From Mycolicibacterium chlorophenolicum (GTDB lineage: Bacteria; Actinomycetota; Actinomycetes; Mycobacteriales; Mycobacteriaceae): a stretch of 64,000 nucleotides of DNA. The stretch spans positions 175,354-239,353 of the forward strand of contig NZ_JYNL01000068.1 of NCBI RefSeq assembly GCF_001044235.1. The letters run 5' to 3'. Within the stretch, counting starts at the first letter, position 1, and each line of letters opens with the position of its first letter. A program made the position numbers and the translations under genes. Below are positions 1 through 8,060 of the stretch, one piece after another. Under the pieces are notes generated by a model that saw only the letters and a list, made by a program, of their open reading frames with translations, had not been told where the DNA came from and did not search any database.

Positions 1-2
1 TC

Positions 3-470
3 TTCATGGTGCACCGGGCGATGAACCCGCACCGATTCCTCGAGGCCCAACAGCACCTCGACCTGAACGTGGGAGCGCTGAACACCCTTGTGCTGTTGAC
101 GAGTTCCTGGTTCATCGCCCGCAGCGTGGTGCGCGCCCGCAGCGGCGAGCATGAGGCTGCAGCGCGGTCGACCATGCTGGCCGGCGGGTGCGGGGTGGTG
201 TTCGTCGCACTGAAGGGTTACGAGTGGTCGGCCATGATCGCCGACGGAAACACCATGGGCGGCAACGAGTTCGCCATGTTCTATTTCATGCTCACCGGGG
301 TGCACGTGTTCCACGTCCTGGTCGGGCTGGTGATCATGGGAATCGTGCTGCGCGAGATCCGGATTGTGCACAAGCGGCGCCTGTCGCTGATCGAATCCGG
401 GGCCGTCTACTGGCACATGGTCGACCTGCTCTGGGTGATCATCTTCGCCCTGCTCTACGTGATGAGGTGA
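3..470 (+). CDS. Cytochrome c oxidase subunit III / NorE-like membrane protein, 5' end outside window
   Basis: The reading frame is open to the left edge, so the true start lies upstream; about 155 residues are visible. The stretch NTLVLLTSSWF, the pair KGYEWS and the helix FYFMLTGVHVFHVLVGL are typical of heme-copper oxidase subunit III, in particular the short NorE-like branch. About four hydrophobic helices are visible, so it is an inner-membrane protein. It is followed after 4 bp by a subunit IV-like gene, the usual pairing. It probably assists a terminal oxidase or nitric-oxide-reductase-type enzyme encoded to the left. The link to the catabolic genes is unclear and may be only neighbourhood. 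Confidence 0.85.
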   Translation, partial: FMVHRAMNPHRFLEAQQHLDLNVGALNTLVLLTSSWFIARSVVRARSGEHEAAARSTMLAGGCGVVFVALKGYEWSAMIADGNTMGGNEFAMFYFMLTGVHVFHVLVGLVIMGIVLREIRIVHKRRLSLIESGAVYWHMVDLLWVIIFALLYVMR

Positions 471-474
471 GATC

Positions 475-759
475 GTGACGACACCGACGACGAGCACCAT
501 CCGCGCGCTCACCGGGGCCTGGCCCGCCCTCTGCGCGGTCACCGTGATCTCGTGGTGGTTGGCACCGGGGCATGCCGGTGGCTCCGCGACCGCCAGCGTG
601 CCGCTCACCGTCACCGCGGTCACCCTTGCCGTCATCAAGGGGCGGGTGATCGTGCGCAGCTTCATGGAAGTCCGCTTCGCGCCCGCATGGTTGCGCCGCG
701 CCACCGACGTGTGGCTGGTGACGCTGTGGGCGTCCATCCTGGCGATCTACCTCTGGTGA
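475..759 (+). CDS. Prokaryotic cytochrome c oxidase subunit IV-like (NorF-type) membrane protein
   Basis: This 94-residue protein starts at GTG four bases after the subunit III-like gene and has three hydrophobic helices (about residues 13-30, 38-58 and 75-93). The size, the charged segment around KGRVIVRSFMEVR and the position right behind a subunit III/NorE gene fit the COX4_pro/NorF family, which has a structural or assembly role in the membrane. The last 13 bases overlap tail-to-tail with the TetR gene on the opposite strand. Family assignment rests on length, topology and context more than on catalytic motifs, as this family has none. Confidence 0.75.
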   Translation: MTTPTTSTIRALTGAWPALCAVTVISWWLAPGHAGGSATASVPLTVTAVTLAVIKGRVIVRSFMEVRFAPAWLRRATDVWLVTLWASILAIYLW

Positions 760-1379
760 GCCGCCGGATCTTCGACCGCCGCCGGCAACGGATCGCCCTC
801 CAGCCGGCGCAGCCACTGCTCACAGAACGCGAACGTCTCCGCGTGCCCGGTGCTGATACCCAGGGCGCGCTCGACGACCATGGCCTGAGAAACGCTGGTG
901 GCGAACACGGTCCACACCACCGGAGGGACCTCGGTCGCGTCGATTCCGTGCCTGCGCAGCGCCTCGGCGATCGCGGTGTTCTGCTCCTGGCGGAATCGCT
1001 CGGCGTAATAGACGATTTCGGCCCGCAGCGCCTTGCGGTGGTTGGCCAGACCCATGAACTCCATGGTCAGCCGGGTGGCCTCGGGAGCGGTGCTGAAATT
1101 CCACAGCGCCCACAGCGGTTGCTCCGACTGCAGCGCGGTGCTCAGTACGGCGAGTCCTTCTTCGGCCCTGCGCCGGAACACCGCGAGGAAGAGGTCCTCC
1201 ATCGTGCGGAAGTAGTAGTGCACCAGCTGCGGCTTGAGTCCGGCCCGGTCGGCGACGCGTCGCGAGGTGACCGCCGCGTAGCCCTCCTCGATGAGCAACT
1301 GCTCGGCGGCGTCGAGGAGCACGACGCGGTTCTTCGCGTCCGGCGCCCCGATCCGGCGTGGCGATGCCACGGCGACCAC
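747..1379 (-). CDS. TetR-family transcriptional regulator, divergent from a P450
   Basis: The protein has 210 residues. The N-terminal helix-turn-helix (about residues 22-66: ILLDAAEQLLIEEGY-like start, SRRVADRAGLKPQLVHYYF) is a clear TetR DNA-binding domain, and the variable C-terminal part would bind a ligand. The given start is GTG; an in-frame GTG at 1370 sits better behind GGAAGG and is an alternative. It is transcribed away from the P450 at 1507, and the shared intergenic region holds a near-perfect palindrome at 1427-1448. The simplest reading is an autoregulated repressor that also controls the P450. The inducer is unknown. Confidence 0.9.
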   Translation of the reverse strand: MVAVASPRRIGAPDAKNRVVLLDAAEQLLIEEGYAAVTSRRVADRAGLKPQLVHYYFRTMEDLFLAVFRRRAEEGLAVLSTALQSEQPLWALWNFSTAPEATRLTMEFMGLANHRKALRAEIVYYAERFRQEQNTAIAEALRRHGIDATEVPPVVWTVFATSVSQAMVVERALGISTGHAETFAFCEQWLRRLEGDPLPAAVEDPAAHQR

Positions 1380-1426
1380 CTTCCCTGCGCGTGTCGTGTT
1401 GGAACCTTGACCCTAACTCTTGCACC

Positions 1427-1448
1427 ATGCTAAGCAAGTGCTCAGCAT
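1427..1448. promoter_or_regulatory. Palindromic operator between TetR and P450
   Basis: The arms read ATGCTAAGCA and TGCTCAGCAT around a two-base centre, so the 22-bp site is symmetric except for one position per arm. It lies between the divergent TetR (start near 1379) and P450 (start 1507) genes, the standard place for a TetR operator. It does not resemble the GAGAAY-type sites found further right, so it marks separate control of this pair. Confidence 0.7.
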
Positions 1449-1506
1449 TTCGCGGCGTTCCCTCGGTCGAGGCTCGCGGAACACACCACTTCAGGAGGCC
1501 CGGGAC

Positions 1507-2796
1507 ATGAGCGATTTCGACACGATCGACTACTTCACCGATCCGTCGCTGGTGCCCGATCCGCACCCGTACTTCGATCATCTGCGCAACCGCTGCCCCG
1601 TGGTGCGCGAACCGAACTACGGGGTGTTGGCCGTCACCGGGTACGAGGAAGCCGCCACGGTCCTCAAGGACGCGGAGACGTTCTCGTCGTGCATTGCGGT
1701 GGCCGGTCCGTTCCCGCCGCTGCCGTTCGTCCCCGAAGGCGACGACATCACCGATCAGATCTCCGCGCACCGCCCGCAGATGCCGATGTTCGAGCACATG
1801 GTCACGATGGATCCGCCGGACCACACCAACGCCCGGTCGTTGCTCAACAGGCTCCTGACGCCGAGCCGGCTCAAGGAGAACGAGGACTTCATGTGGCGGC
1901 TGGCCGACGAGGTGCTCGACGACATCTTCGCCAGGGAGCCCGCCGGACGCTGCGAGTTCCTGTCCGCCTTCGCAAAGCCGTTCTCGCTCTTGGTGATCGC
2001 GGACCTCCTCGGCGTCCCCGAGAGCGATCACGAGGAGTTCCGCACCGTGCTGGGCGCACCCCGGCCGGGCGCCAATGTCGGTTCGCTGGACCACAGCGAT
2101 CTGGTGGGCGCCAACCCGCTGGAGTGGCTGGACGAGAAGTTCATCGGCTACCTGGAGGACCGCAGGAGGGAGCCGCGCGACGACGTGCTGACCGCGCTGG
2201 CGACGGCGAAGTACCCGGACGGGTCGACGCCGCCGGTGATCGAGGTGGTGCGTTCGGCGACGTTCCTGTTCGCCGCCGGGCAGGAGACCACCACCAAGCT
2301 GCTCACGGCGTCTCTGCGCGTGCTCGGCGACCATCCCGACATCCAGGAGCGGCTGCGCGGCGACCGAACCCGCATCCCCGTTTTCGTCGAGGAGGCGTTG
2401 CGGATGGACGCACCGGTCAAGAGTCAGTTCCGCCTCGCTCGCAAGAACACGACGGTCGGCGACGTCGATGTGCCCGCTGGAACCACGATGATGGTGTGCC
2501 CCGGCGCGGTCAACCGGGATCCGAACCGCTTCGCCCATCCCCACGAATTCGATCTGGACCGCAAGAACGTCCGGGAGCACATCGCGTTCGGCCGCGGCGT
2601 GCACTCCTGCCCGGGCGGACCACTGGCCCGCGTCGAGGGCCGGGTGTCGATCGAACGGATCCTCGATCGGATGCGCGACATCGCGATCGACGAGGACCAT
2701 CACGGCCCCGCGCACGCTCGTCGGTACACCTATGAACCGACGTTCATCCTGCGCGGACTGACGTCGCTGAACATCACCTTCAGCCCTGCCGGCTGA
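1507..2796 (+). CDS. Cytochrome P450 monooxygenase
   Basis: The protein has 429 residues and starts at ATG with AGGAGG just upstream. Visible P450 landmarks are the I-helix oxygen-activation motif AGQETT (about residue 258), the K-helix ExxR in EEALR, and the heme-binding loop FGRGVHSCPG with the cysteine thiolate ligand near residue 364. It is a soluble bacterial class I P450 that needs a ferredoxin and reductase, but none is adjacent. It resembles the P450 at 41695-42969 along its length (for example FSSCI...GPFP and EGDD-T in the N-terminal half), so the two are probably paralogues. The substrate is unknown. Confidence 0.95.
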   Translation: MSDFDTIDYFTDPSLVPDPHPYFDHLRNRCPVVREPNYGVLAVTGYEEAATVLKDAETFSSCIAVAGPFPPLPFVPEGDDITDQISAHRPQMPMFEHMVTMDPPDHTNARSLLNRLLTPSRLKENEDFMWRLADEVLDDIFAREPAGRCEFLSAFAKPFSLLVIADLLGVPESDHEEFRTVLGAPRPGANVGSLDHSDLVGANPLEWLDEKFIGYLEDRRREPRDDVLTALATAKYPDGSTPPVIEVVRSATFLFAAGQETTTKLLTASLRVLGDHPDIQERLRGDRTRIPVFVEEALRMDAPVKSQFRLARKNTTVGDVDVPAGTTMMVCPGAVNRDPNRFAHPHEFDLDRKNVREHIAFGRGVHSCPGGPLARVEGRVSIERILDRMRDIAIDEDHHGPAHARRYTYEPTFILRGLTSLNITFSPAG

Positions 2797-2856
2797 GTAT
2801 CTCCCCCGTCGCGGGCTCGCTGGACCGTTCCGCCGTCACGCTTGCGCGGAGTTGTT

Positions 2857-2874
2857 ATTCTCACTGGAGAGAAT
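2857..2874. promoter_or_regulatory. Inverted repeat ATTCTC-N6-GAGAAT upstream of a secreted-protein gene
   Basis: Perfect 6-bp arms ATTCTC and GAGAAT are separated by six bases, 46 bp before the GTG start at 2920. Both this site and the one at 4319-4337 begin with GTTATTCTC. The half-site is the same as in the GAGAAY-N3-ATTCTC operators, but the arms point outward with a longer spacer. It may be a variant operator of the same regulon or a site for another factor. Confidence 0.45.
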
Positions 2875-2919
2875 GACGCTCTCAGCTCGCCCGGTATCGA
2901 GCCCGACACGGAGGATCAT

Positions 2920-3375
2920 GTGAAGTCGGTCGTGGCCATCGCCGCCCTGCTGGTCGCCGGTCTGGTGTCCGCGCCCAGCGCGTCGGCGATGACGCTGGGC
3001 AACTATCTGCTGCACATTCCGGACCGGCGCGACTTCCACACCTACGTCTGGTCGATGATCGCGCCGTGCCGGAACCCGGACAATTCCAAGCGCCAGGACT
3101 GCATCGACGTCGACACGCTGCCCCAGCCGATCGCCAAAGCGGTCTACAGCCAGATCGAGGCGATGCTGGCGGACAACCGCTACACGATGGTGATCGACGA
3201 CCCGTTCGGGTTGCGTTGCGGCGACATCTATTACGGACCGACGATTCCCACCCACGACGTCTACACCTGGGACGCCACCTCGCTGACCGGAGAGCTCGTC
3301 TCGTCGTTCGCCGCCGGCTGCGACGGGGCCCCCGGCGGTCAGCTCACCTATCCCTTCTTCCTGACCAGGATGTGA
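2920..3375 (+). CDS. Small exported protein of unknown function
   Basis: The 151-residue product starts at GTG with GGAGG about five bases upstream. Residues 2-23 form a signal peptide (KSVVAIAALLVAGLVSAPSASA) with an expected cleavage after ASA. The mature part has four cysteines that could form disulfides. I see no catalytic motif and do not recognise the family. It is followed one base later by another exported protein gene, so the two form an operon. They sit near the 3' end of the Mce operon and share an upstream inverted repeat with the secreted-protein gene at 4368, which suggests envelope functions under common control. Confidence 0.8.
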   Translation: MKSVVAIAALLVAGLVSAPSASAMTLGNYLLHIPDRRDFHTYVWSMIAPCRNPDNSKRQDCIDVDTLPQPIAKAVYSQIEAMLADNRYTMVIDDPFGLRCGDIYYGPTIPTHDVYTWDATSLTGELVSSFAAGCDGAPGGQLTYPFFLTRM

Positions 3376-3376
3376 G

Positions 3377-3790
3377 ATGAGAGTGCGATACGCCGTCCTG
3401 CCGGTCTTGGTCGTGGCCGCCGTGAGCGCGACCGCACCGGCCACGGCGCAAGGCCCGGTGATGCACCACGTGCGCTACACCGTCACCGCCAACGCGCCGT
3501 CCTTCGCCGACATCTACTACCGCGACACAGAACCGGCGGTGTTCAGCGATTACAGCCACAACCCCTATGAGTTCAGCCCCCGCGTCGAGGCCGACGTCGC
3601 GCCCGACCGACCGTGGGTGCTCGAGACGCAACTGGCCAATCCGGACCTGTGGGCGATGGTGCTCGTGCAGAGCGGTGAGACCCGCATGTTCGACACCGCC
3701 GGCTTCAACTGCGAACTGGCCGTCGACGGTGTGGTGGTCAAGACCAACAGCGGCGCCCGGGGTGCGCTCTGCTCGATCCGGAACTGGTAA
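3377..3790 (+). CDS. Small exported protein, MmpS-like in layout but not assigned
   Basis: The protein has 137 residues. It has an N-terminal signal sequence (MRVRYAVLPVLVVAAVSATAPATA) and a mature beta-rich domain starting with VRYTVTANAPSFADIYYRD. It has two cysteines near residues 114 and 132. The arrangement, a single export signal followed by one beta-sandwich-like domain, recalls MmpS-type accessory proteins, but the similarity is weak and no family is claimed. It lies one base after the previous exported protein gene and ends tail-to-tail with the minus-strand gene at 3795. Confidence 0.75.
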   Translation: MRVRYAVLPVLVVAAVSATAPATAQGPVMHHVRYTVTANAPSFADIYYRDTEPAVFSDYSHNPYEFSPRVEADVAPDRPWVLETQLANPDLWAMVLVQSGETRMFDTAGFNCELAVDGVVVKTNSGARGALCSIRNW

Positions 3791-3794
3791 CCGC

Positions 3795-4190
3795 TCAGGC
3801 GTCGCCGCGGCGCCACAGGCTGCGGTCGTTCATCGGCACGCACGCCAGGAACAGCCCGTCGGGCGCCTGCGCCACGGCATCCATGTAGCCGGTGCAGTCG
3901 CTGCCCTCCTCGCGGATGCCCATCATCGGCGGCGAGCGGAACCAGCGTGGTTCATAGCGGCGGGGAGAACCGCAGAACAGCAGCCGGCCCGCTCGCGTCG
4001 ACACCCCGGCGACGGCGGTGCCGAACACGTAGTAGCTGGTGTTCGAGCAGTACGAACCCTGCACGACATTCGGCGTGATTCCGGGTACGCACGACGGATC
4101 GTTGCAGGTCTGCGGCTCGGCCGTGGCCTGAGGCGCGGCCAGGACTCCCAGCGCCACCAGTGACGTGGCCGCGATGACGGTCAAACGCAC
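3795..4190 (-). CDS. Small cysteine-containing exported protein
   Basis: The product of about 131 residues begins at GTG (an upstream ATG at 4208 is also possible). It has a signal peptide RLTVIAATSLVALGVLAAPQATA, then six cysteines (for example in QTCNDPSC and GSYCS) that suggest disulfides outside the membrane. I do not recognise the family. It is divergent from the exported protein gene at 4368; the 177-bp gap between them holds two copies of a TCTCGATWTCGGAGAA-like element, one nearer each gene. Confidence 0.75.
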   Translation of the reverse strand: MRLTVIAATSLVALGVLAAPQATAEPQTCNDPSCVPGITPNVVQGSYCSNTSYYVFGTAVAGVSTRAGRLLFCGSPRRYEPRWFRSPPMMGIREEGSDCTGYMDAVAQAPDGLFLACVPMNDRSLWRRGDA

Positions 4191-4221
4191 CTCACCACTC
4201 TCGCACATCCGGAAATGGAAC

Positions 4222-4239
4222 TCTCGATATCGGAGAAGA
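4222..4239. promoter_or_regulatory. Element CTCTCGATATCGGAGAAG, first of two copies
   Basis: The core CTCTC-GATATCG-GAGAA is an inverted repeat with a 7-bp spacer, 31 bp upstream of the minus-strand gene starting at 4190. The reverse complement of the site at 4319-4337 reads TTCTCGATTTCGGAGAA, so the two sites are near-identical and oppositely placed before divergent genes. This looks like a pair of operators. Confidence 0.45.
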
Positions 4240-4318
4240 TTGATTCACCCTTCCTCCCGCGGCGCCCAGGGTTGTCTCGAATACCGTTGAAAGGCAACGA
4301 CACCGCCGTGTAACTGTT

Positions 4319-4337
4319 ATTCTCCGAAATCGAGAAC
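4319..4337. promoter_or_regulatory. Inverted repeat ATTCTC-N7-GAGAAC, second copy
   Basis: It lies 30 bp before the ATG at 4368 and is preceded by the same GTT triplet as the site at 2857. It is a reverse-oriented near copy of the element at 4222-4239. It probably binds the same regulator as one or more of the GAGAAY-type sites, though the spacer differs. Confidence 0.45.
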
Positions 4338-4367
4338 ACGCCTACCCCCGTCCCGAGGAGCTCACCC

Positions 4368-4877
4368 ATGTCGGCGTCCAGACGCAGGGCCGGCGCCGCG
4401 GTCGTGACAGCGGCCGTCACCGCCGGTGTGCTGTTCGCCCCCCCGGCCGCGGCCGGTGAGGGCTGGGGCATCAACGGGACCTTCGCGACGTCCTCCAACG
4501 GCGACTTCGCCAAGGTGAACGAGCGGTTCCAGGACCAGCCCGGGGAGCGGTCCACCTGGACGATCAACACCGAGTGCGTCTCCCCCACCGAGTGCACCGG
4601 CACCGTCACCAGCGACGCCGGCTGGAGCGCGCCGATCTACACGACCAACGGGCTGTACTACGTCAAGCGCGTCGTTCCGAACTGGCGCTTCTGCGCGGAC
4701 GGCCAGCCCGTCGAAGGGCTGCAGGTCTACAAGATCTACCCCGTCGGCTTCGACGGGCACGTCGACGCCTCCGCCGACGAGTACACCGGCGAGAACCAGA
4801 CGACCGGCCCCAGCGGCTCCTGCGGTCGCAACCAGTGGCCGTCGATCCGGATGCCGTTCTACATGAAGAAGATCTGA
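4368..4877 (+). CDS. Exported protein of unknown function next to the Mce operon end
   Basis: The 169-residue protein has a signal peptide (residues about 1-29, ending PPAAA). Its mature domain of about 140 residues has a WGINGTFATSSNGDFAKVNERF start and four cysteines (TECVSPTEC, RFC, GSC). This type of secreted domain is common in mycobacteria, but I cannot give it a function. It converges on mceF, with only 37 bp between stop codons. Position and export signal suggest a cell-envelope role, possibly linked to Mce-mediated uptake; that link is inference from location. Confidence 0.8.
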   Translation: MSASRRRAGAAVVTAAVTAGVLFAPPAAAGEGWGINGTFATSSNGDFAKVNERFQDQPGERSTWTINTECVSPTECTGTVTSDAGWSAPIYTTNGLYYVKRVVPNWRFCADGQPVEGLQVYKIYPVGFDGHVDASADEYTGENQTTGPSGSCGRNQWPSIRMPFYMKKI

Positions 4878-4914
4878 CACCCGCAACCACCGACGAGCCG
4901 GCGGACCCCCGGTG

Positions 4915-6666
4915 TCACATCGGCATCAGGTCCCGCCACGACGTGGGCGCCGCGGCGAGATCGGCCTGGCGGTAGAGTTTTCCGTCACTGCCCATGTACT
5001 CACCGGTGCGGGGGTTGTACTTCGCCACCGCAACCGACGGCCCCTTCCCCTGGCCACCGGTGAACGCGCTCGGCGACACGATGGGCGGCGGAGCCGGCAC
5101 CGGGGTCGCGGTCGGAGGGAAATGCAGGTCGTCGGGCGAAACACCGGGTGGCACCGGGATCTCGGTCGCCTGCGGGAGCTGCGCCGGCGGCGCCGGGACG
5201 ATCGCCGGATCGGTCACCTGCGCAGGCCCCGGCGGACTCACCGGGGGTGCGGTGTACAGCGGTTGGCCGGGCAGCATCGCCCCGGGATTGGTCCCCGCGA
5301 AGTTCGGTGGCGGCGAGGGCGGCGGTGCGATGTCGGGCGGCGGCGCGGTCACGCCGGGCGGCAACGGCGTGCCTTCGATCGGACCGAAGATGTTGTCGTC
5401 GGGCCGCACTCGCGAATCCGGCGGGATGCCCTGCGCGATGAGGTTGGGATCGAGCGGATACGGGCCGAGCGCGTGCTGGCGCTGTGCGATCGGCTGAAAC
5501 CCGTTCGGGTCGTTGCACAGTTCGACGGTGGGCGCCCGCTTACCCGGATGGTCCATGCAGGGGTAGTTGCGAGCGCCCCGGACCCCGATCGGTGAGTCTT
5601 GCGGCAGCTTGCAGTACAGGCCGTCGGGGGTGTCGATGACCGACGTGTCGGCGGGACTGCGCCACTCCGACGGTGGCAGAAAGCCCACCGTGCACGCCGG
5701 CGGATCGCCGAGGCCCAGGGAGAAGTCGCCGTTGGGTAGCCCGGTCGGGTTGTTGGTCGGGGCGTAGGTCTGGATCTGCGCGACGAACGGCGGCACCAGG
5801 ACCAGCAACTGCTCGATCGACGGGTTGTAGGTGACGCCGATCTGGCCGAACGTGGTCAGGTTGGCCAACAGGATCGGCAGCGTCGGTTTGATGTCGTTGA
5901 GCAGGCGCGACGCCTCCTGTGCGAATCCCGGACCGTTCTGCAGGATCGAGCGCACCTGGGCATCGTTGTTCGCCACCTGTTCGGTCACCCCGGCCAGGCT
6001 CGCCGCCCAGGTCCGGATCGCATCGGTGGTGCGTGCCTGGGCGTCCAGGAACGGGCCGGCGTCCTCGGTGAGGGCGATCGTCTGGTCGGACACCGCGTTG
6101 GCGTCGCGGGTGATCGTCGACGACGAGTCCAGCAACGACCCGAAGTCGTATCCCGTTCCGTTGAACGCCCGGTACGACTCGTCGAGCAACCGGCTCAGGC
6201 TGTCCTTGGGAATCGTGTCGACCAGAGAACTGAGCTGGTCGAGCATCGGGCCGACCGCCTGGGGAATGGTGGTGTTCCCCATCGCGATCACCGATCCGTT
6301 CTCCAGATAGGGCCCGGAATCGGTGCGCGGCAACAACTCCACGTACTGCTCGCCCACCGCCGACATGCTGCGCACCTCGGCCTTCAGATCCGCGGGGATC
6401 TTCGGTGAACGCTCCAGGGACATCGTCGCTTCGGCGCCGCGGTCGGTGAGCGTCACCGACGTCACCTTGCCGATCTGGGATCCGCGGTAGGTGACATTGC
6501 TGAACTGGTAGAGGCCACCGGCCGCGGGGAGTTCCATCGTCACGGTGATGCGACCCACGCCGAGCAGCATGGGGACCTGCATGTAGACGAACACCATCAC
6601 CAGGACACCGACGACCGAGGCGATCGTGAAGATGATCAGCTGGTTGCGGACGAAACGGGTGAGCAC
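4915..6666 (-). CDS. mceF: Mce-family substrate-binding protein, MceF position
   Basis: The protein has 583 residues with one N-terminal helix (about 10-33), then an MCE/MlaD domain (about 39-120, with YRGSQIGKV) and the Mce4_CUP1-type helical region. The C-terminal 200 residues are very rich in proline and end with KYNPRTGEYMGSDGKLYRQ, a tail seen in many MceF-type proteins. MceA-F form the hetero-hexameric periplasmic tube that passes lipids to the YrbE permease. It is the sixth and last mce gene; its GTG shares one base with the mceE stop. It converges with the secreted gene at 4368. Confidence 0.95.
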   Translation of the reverse strand: MLTRFVRNQLIIFTIASVVGVLVMVFVYMQVPMLLGVGRITVTMELPAAGGLYQFSNVTYRGSQIGKVTSVTLTDRGAEATMSLERSPKIPADLKAEVRSMSAVGEQYVELLPRTDSGPYLENGSVIAMGNTTIPQAVGPMLDQLSSLVDTIPKDSLSRLLDESYRAFNGTGYDFGSLLDSSSTITRDANAVSDQTIALTEDAGPFLDAQARTTDAIRTWAASLAGVTEQVANNDAQVRSILQNGPGFAQEASRLLNDIKPTLPILLANLTTFGQIGVTYNPSIEQLLVLVPPFVAQIQTYAPTNNPTGLPNGDFSLGLGDPPACTVGFLPPSEWRSPADTSVIDTPDGLYCKLPQDSPIGVRGARNYPCMDHPGKRAPTVELCNDPNGFQPIAQRQHALGPYPLDPNLIAQGIPPDSRVRPDDNIFGPIEGTPLPPGVTAPPPDIAPPPSPPPNFAGTNPGAMLPGQPLYTAPPVSPPGPAQVTDPAIVPAPPAQLPQATEIPVPPGVSPDDLHFPPTATPVPAPPPIVSPSAFTGGQGKGPSVAVAKYNPRTGEYMGSDGKLYRQADLAAAPTSWRDLMPM

Positions 6667-8060
6667 TAGCCACCACCTCCGGGTACAGGGGGTTGGGCGG
6701 GCGGCGGATTCTGCTGCGGCCCATACGGTCCCGCGAAGATCTGGCCCGGGACGCCGGGGGCGGGCGGTGCGGACTGGGTCTGGATCTGTCCGCCCGGGAC
6801 CGACAGGGGCGCCGGGGGGACGACCGGGAGGATCGGTCCGACATCCGCGGTGACCGGAGGCGGGGCCGACGGCACCACCACGTCGCGCGGCGGAACAGGC
6901 TGCGCCGGCGGGTAGGAGACATCACCCAGGGGCGGTCGCATGTTCGGCGGCGGGTCGATCCCGAGCTTGAGCGGGTCGTAGGTGTACTGCAGGTAGTTCG
7001 GGTCGCCCGGCGCGGGGATCAGTTGTGCCCCTTCCTGTTCCCATCGGGTGCCGAGGAAGGTGGTGCGCTTGAGCCGGGGGATCGTGAGATCGACGGTGGC
7101 GAACAGGTTGTAATAGTCGCCGCGAATCGCGCGGTCGATGAAGCTCTGGGTGAAGGGGAAGTGTGCGGCGTATTCCAGCAGCGAGTTGAGATCGGGGCCC
7201 ACGTCGGCGAAGGTCTTGATGACCGGCTCGAGGTTCTTCAGGTTCTGCACCAGATCGGCCTGCGAATCGTTGACGAACTGGGTGGCGGTGTCGCTGAACG
7301 TTCCGAGCTTCTGCAGCGCGGTGGTCAGCCGTGGCCTCTCTTTGACCAGGACGTCGATGGCGGGCGGGATCCGGTCCAGCGCCCGGGTGATGTCGTCGCG
7401 TTGGCCGGCAAAGGTCGACGCGAGGCGATTGAGCGACTGGATCGACGCCACGATGTTGTCCCGCTGCGCGTCCAGGGTGCCGACGAAGTTGTCGAGTCGG
7501 CCCAGCAGATCCCGGATCTCCCCCTCGCGGCCGTTGAGCGCCCCGCTCACGTTGTGGATGACGTCCCCGATCTGGCCGAGACCTCCGCCGTTGACGACGG
7601 CCGCGAGGGCGGACAGGGTCTGCTCGGTGGTCGGATAAGTCGACGAATCGTTGAGCCCGATGGTGGTGCCCGGGGCGAGCGTGCCCTGCGGGGCCTGTCC
7701 GGCCGGCGGGTTCAACGCCAGGTGCATGGAGCCGAGCAGGCTGGTCTGTCCGACGCTGGCGACCGCATTGGCCGGGATCACCACATCAGGTTTGACGGAG
7801 ATCTCCACATCGGCGTGCCAGTCCTTGACCGACAGGGAGCGCACGCTGCCCACCACGACGTCGTCGATCATCACCGGCGAATTCGGTTCCAGTGTCGCGA
7901 TGTTCGCGACCTCGACGTGATACACCACAGCGTCCGAGCCGCGCCCGACCGCGCCGGGAAGCGGAAGCGAGTTCACGCCCTGGAAGCCGCACCCGCTGAC
8001 CGACACCGCCACACAGGTGGTGACGACGGCGGCCCGCCGTACGAATCTCTGCGTCGTCAT
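6666..8060 (-). CDS. mceE: Mce-family lipoprotein, MceE position (LprN-like)
   Basis: The protein has 464 residues. Residues about 9-26 form a lipoprotein signal with lipobox VSGC (cysteine near 24), so the mature protein is lipid-anchored, as is usual for the fifth Mce subunit. An MCE domain follows (about 45-125, with PVMIDDVVVGSV), then a long helical region and a proline-rich C-terminus. The ATG overlaps the mceD stop by four bases (ATGA), which fixes the start and indicates translational coupling. It acts in the periplasmic Mce channel. Confidence 0.95.
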   Translation of the reverse strand: MTTQRFVRRAAVVTTCVAVSVSGCGFQGVNSLPLPGAVGRGSDAVVYHVEVANIATLEPNSPVMIDDVVVGSVRSLSVKDWHADVEISVKPDVVIPANAVASVGQTSLLGSMHLALNPPAGQAPQGTLAPGTTIGLNDSSTYPTTEQTLSALAAVVNGGGLGQIGDVIHNVSGALNGREGEIRDLLGRLDNFVGTLDAQRDNIVASIQSLNRLASTFAGQRDDITRALDRIPPAIDVLVKERPRLTTALQKLGTFSDTATQFVNDSQADLVQNLKNLEPVIKTFADVGPDLNSLLEYAAHFPFTQSFIDRAIRGDYYNLFATVDLTIPRLKRTTFLGTRWEQEGAQLIPAPGDPNYLQYTYDPLKLGIDPPPNMRPPLGDVSYPPAQPVPPRDVVVPSAPPPVTADVGPILPVVPPAPLSVPGGQIQTQSAPPAPGVPGQIFAGPYGPQQNPPPAQPPVPGGGG

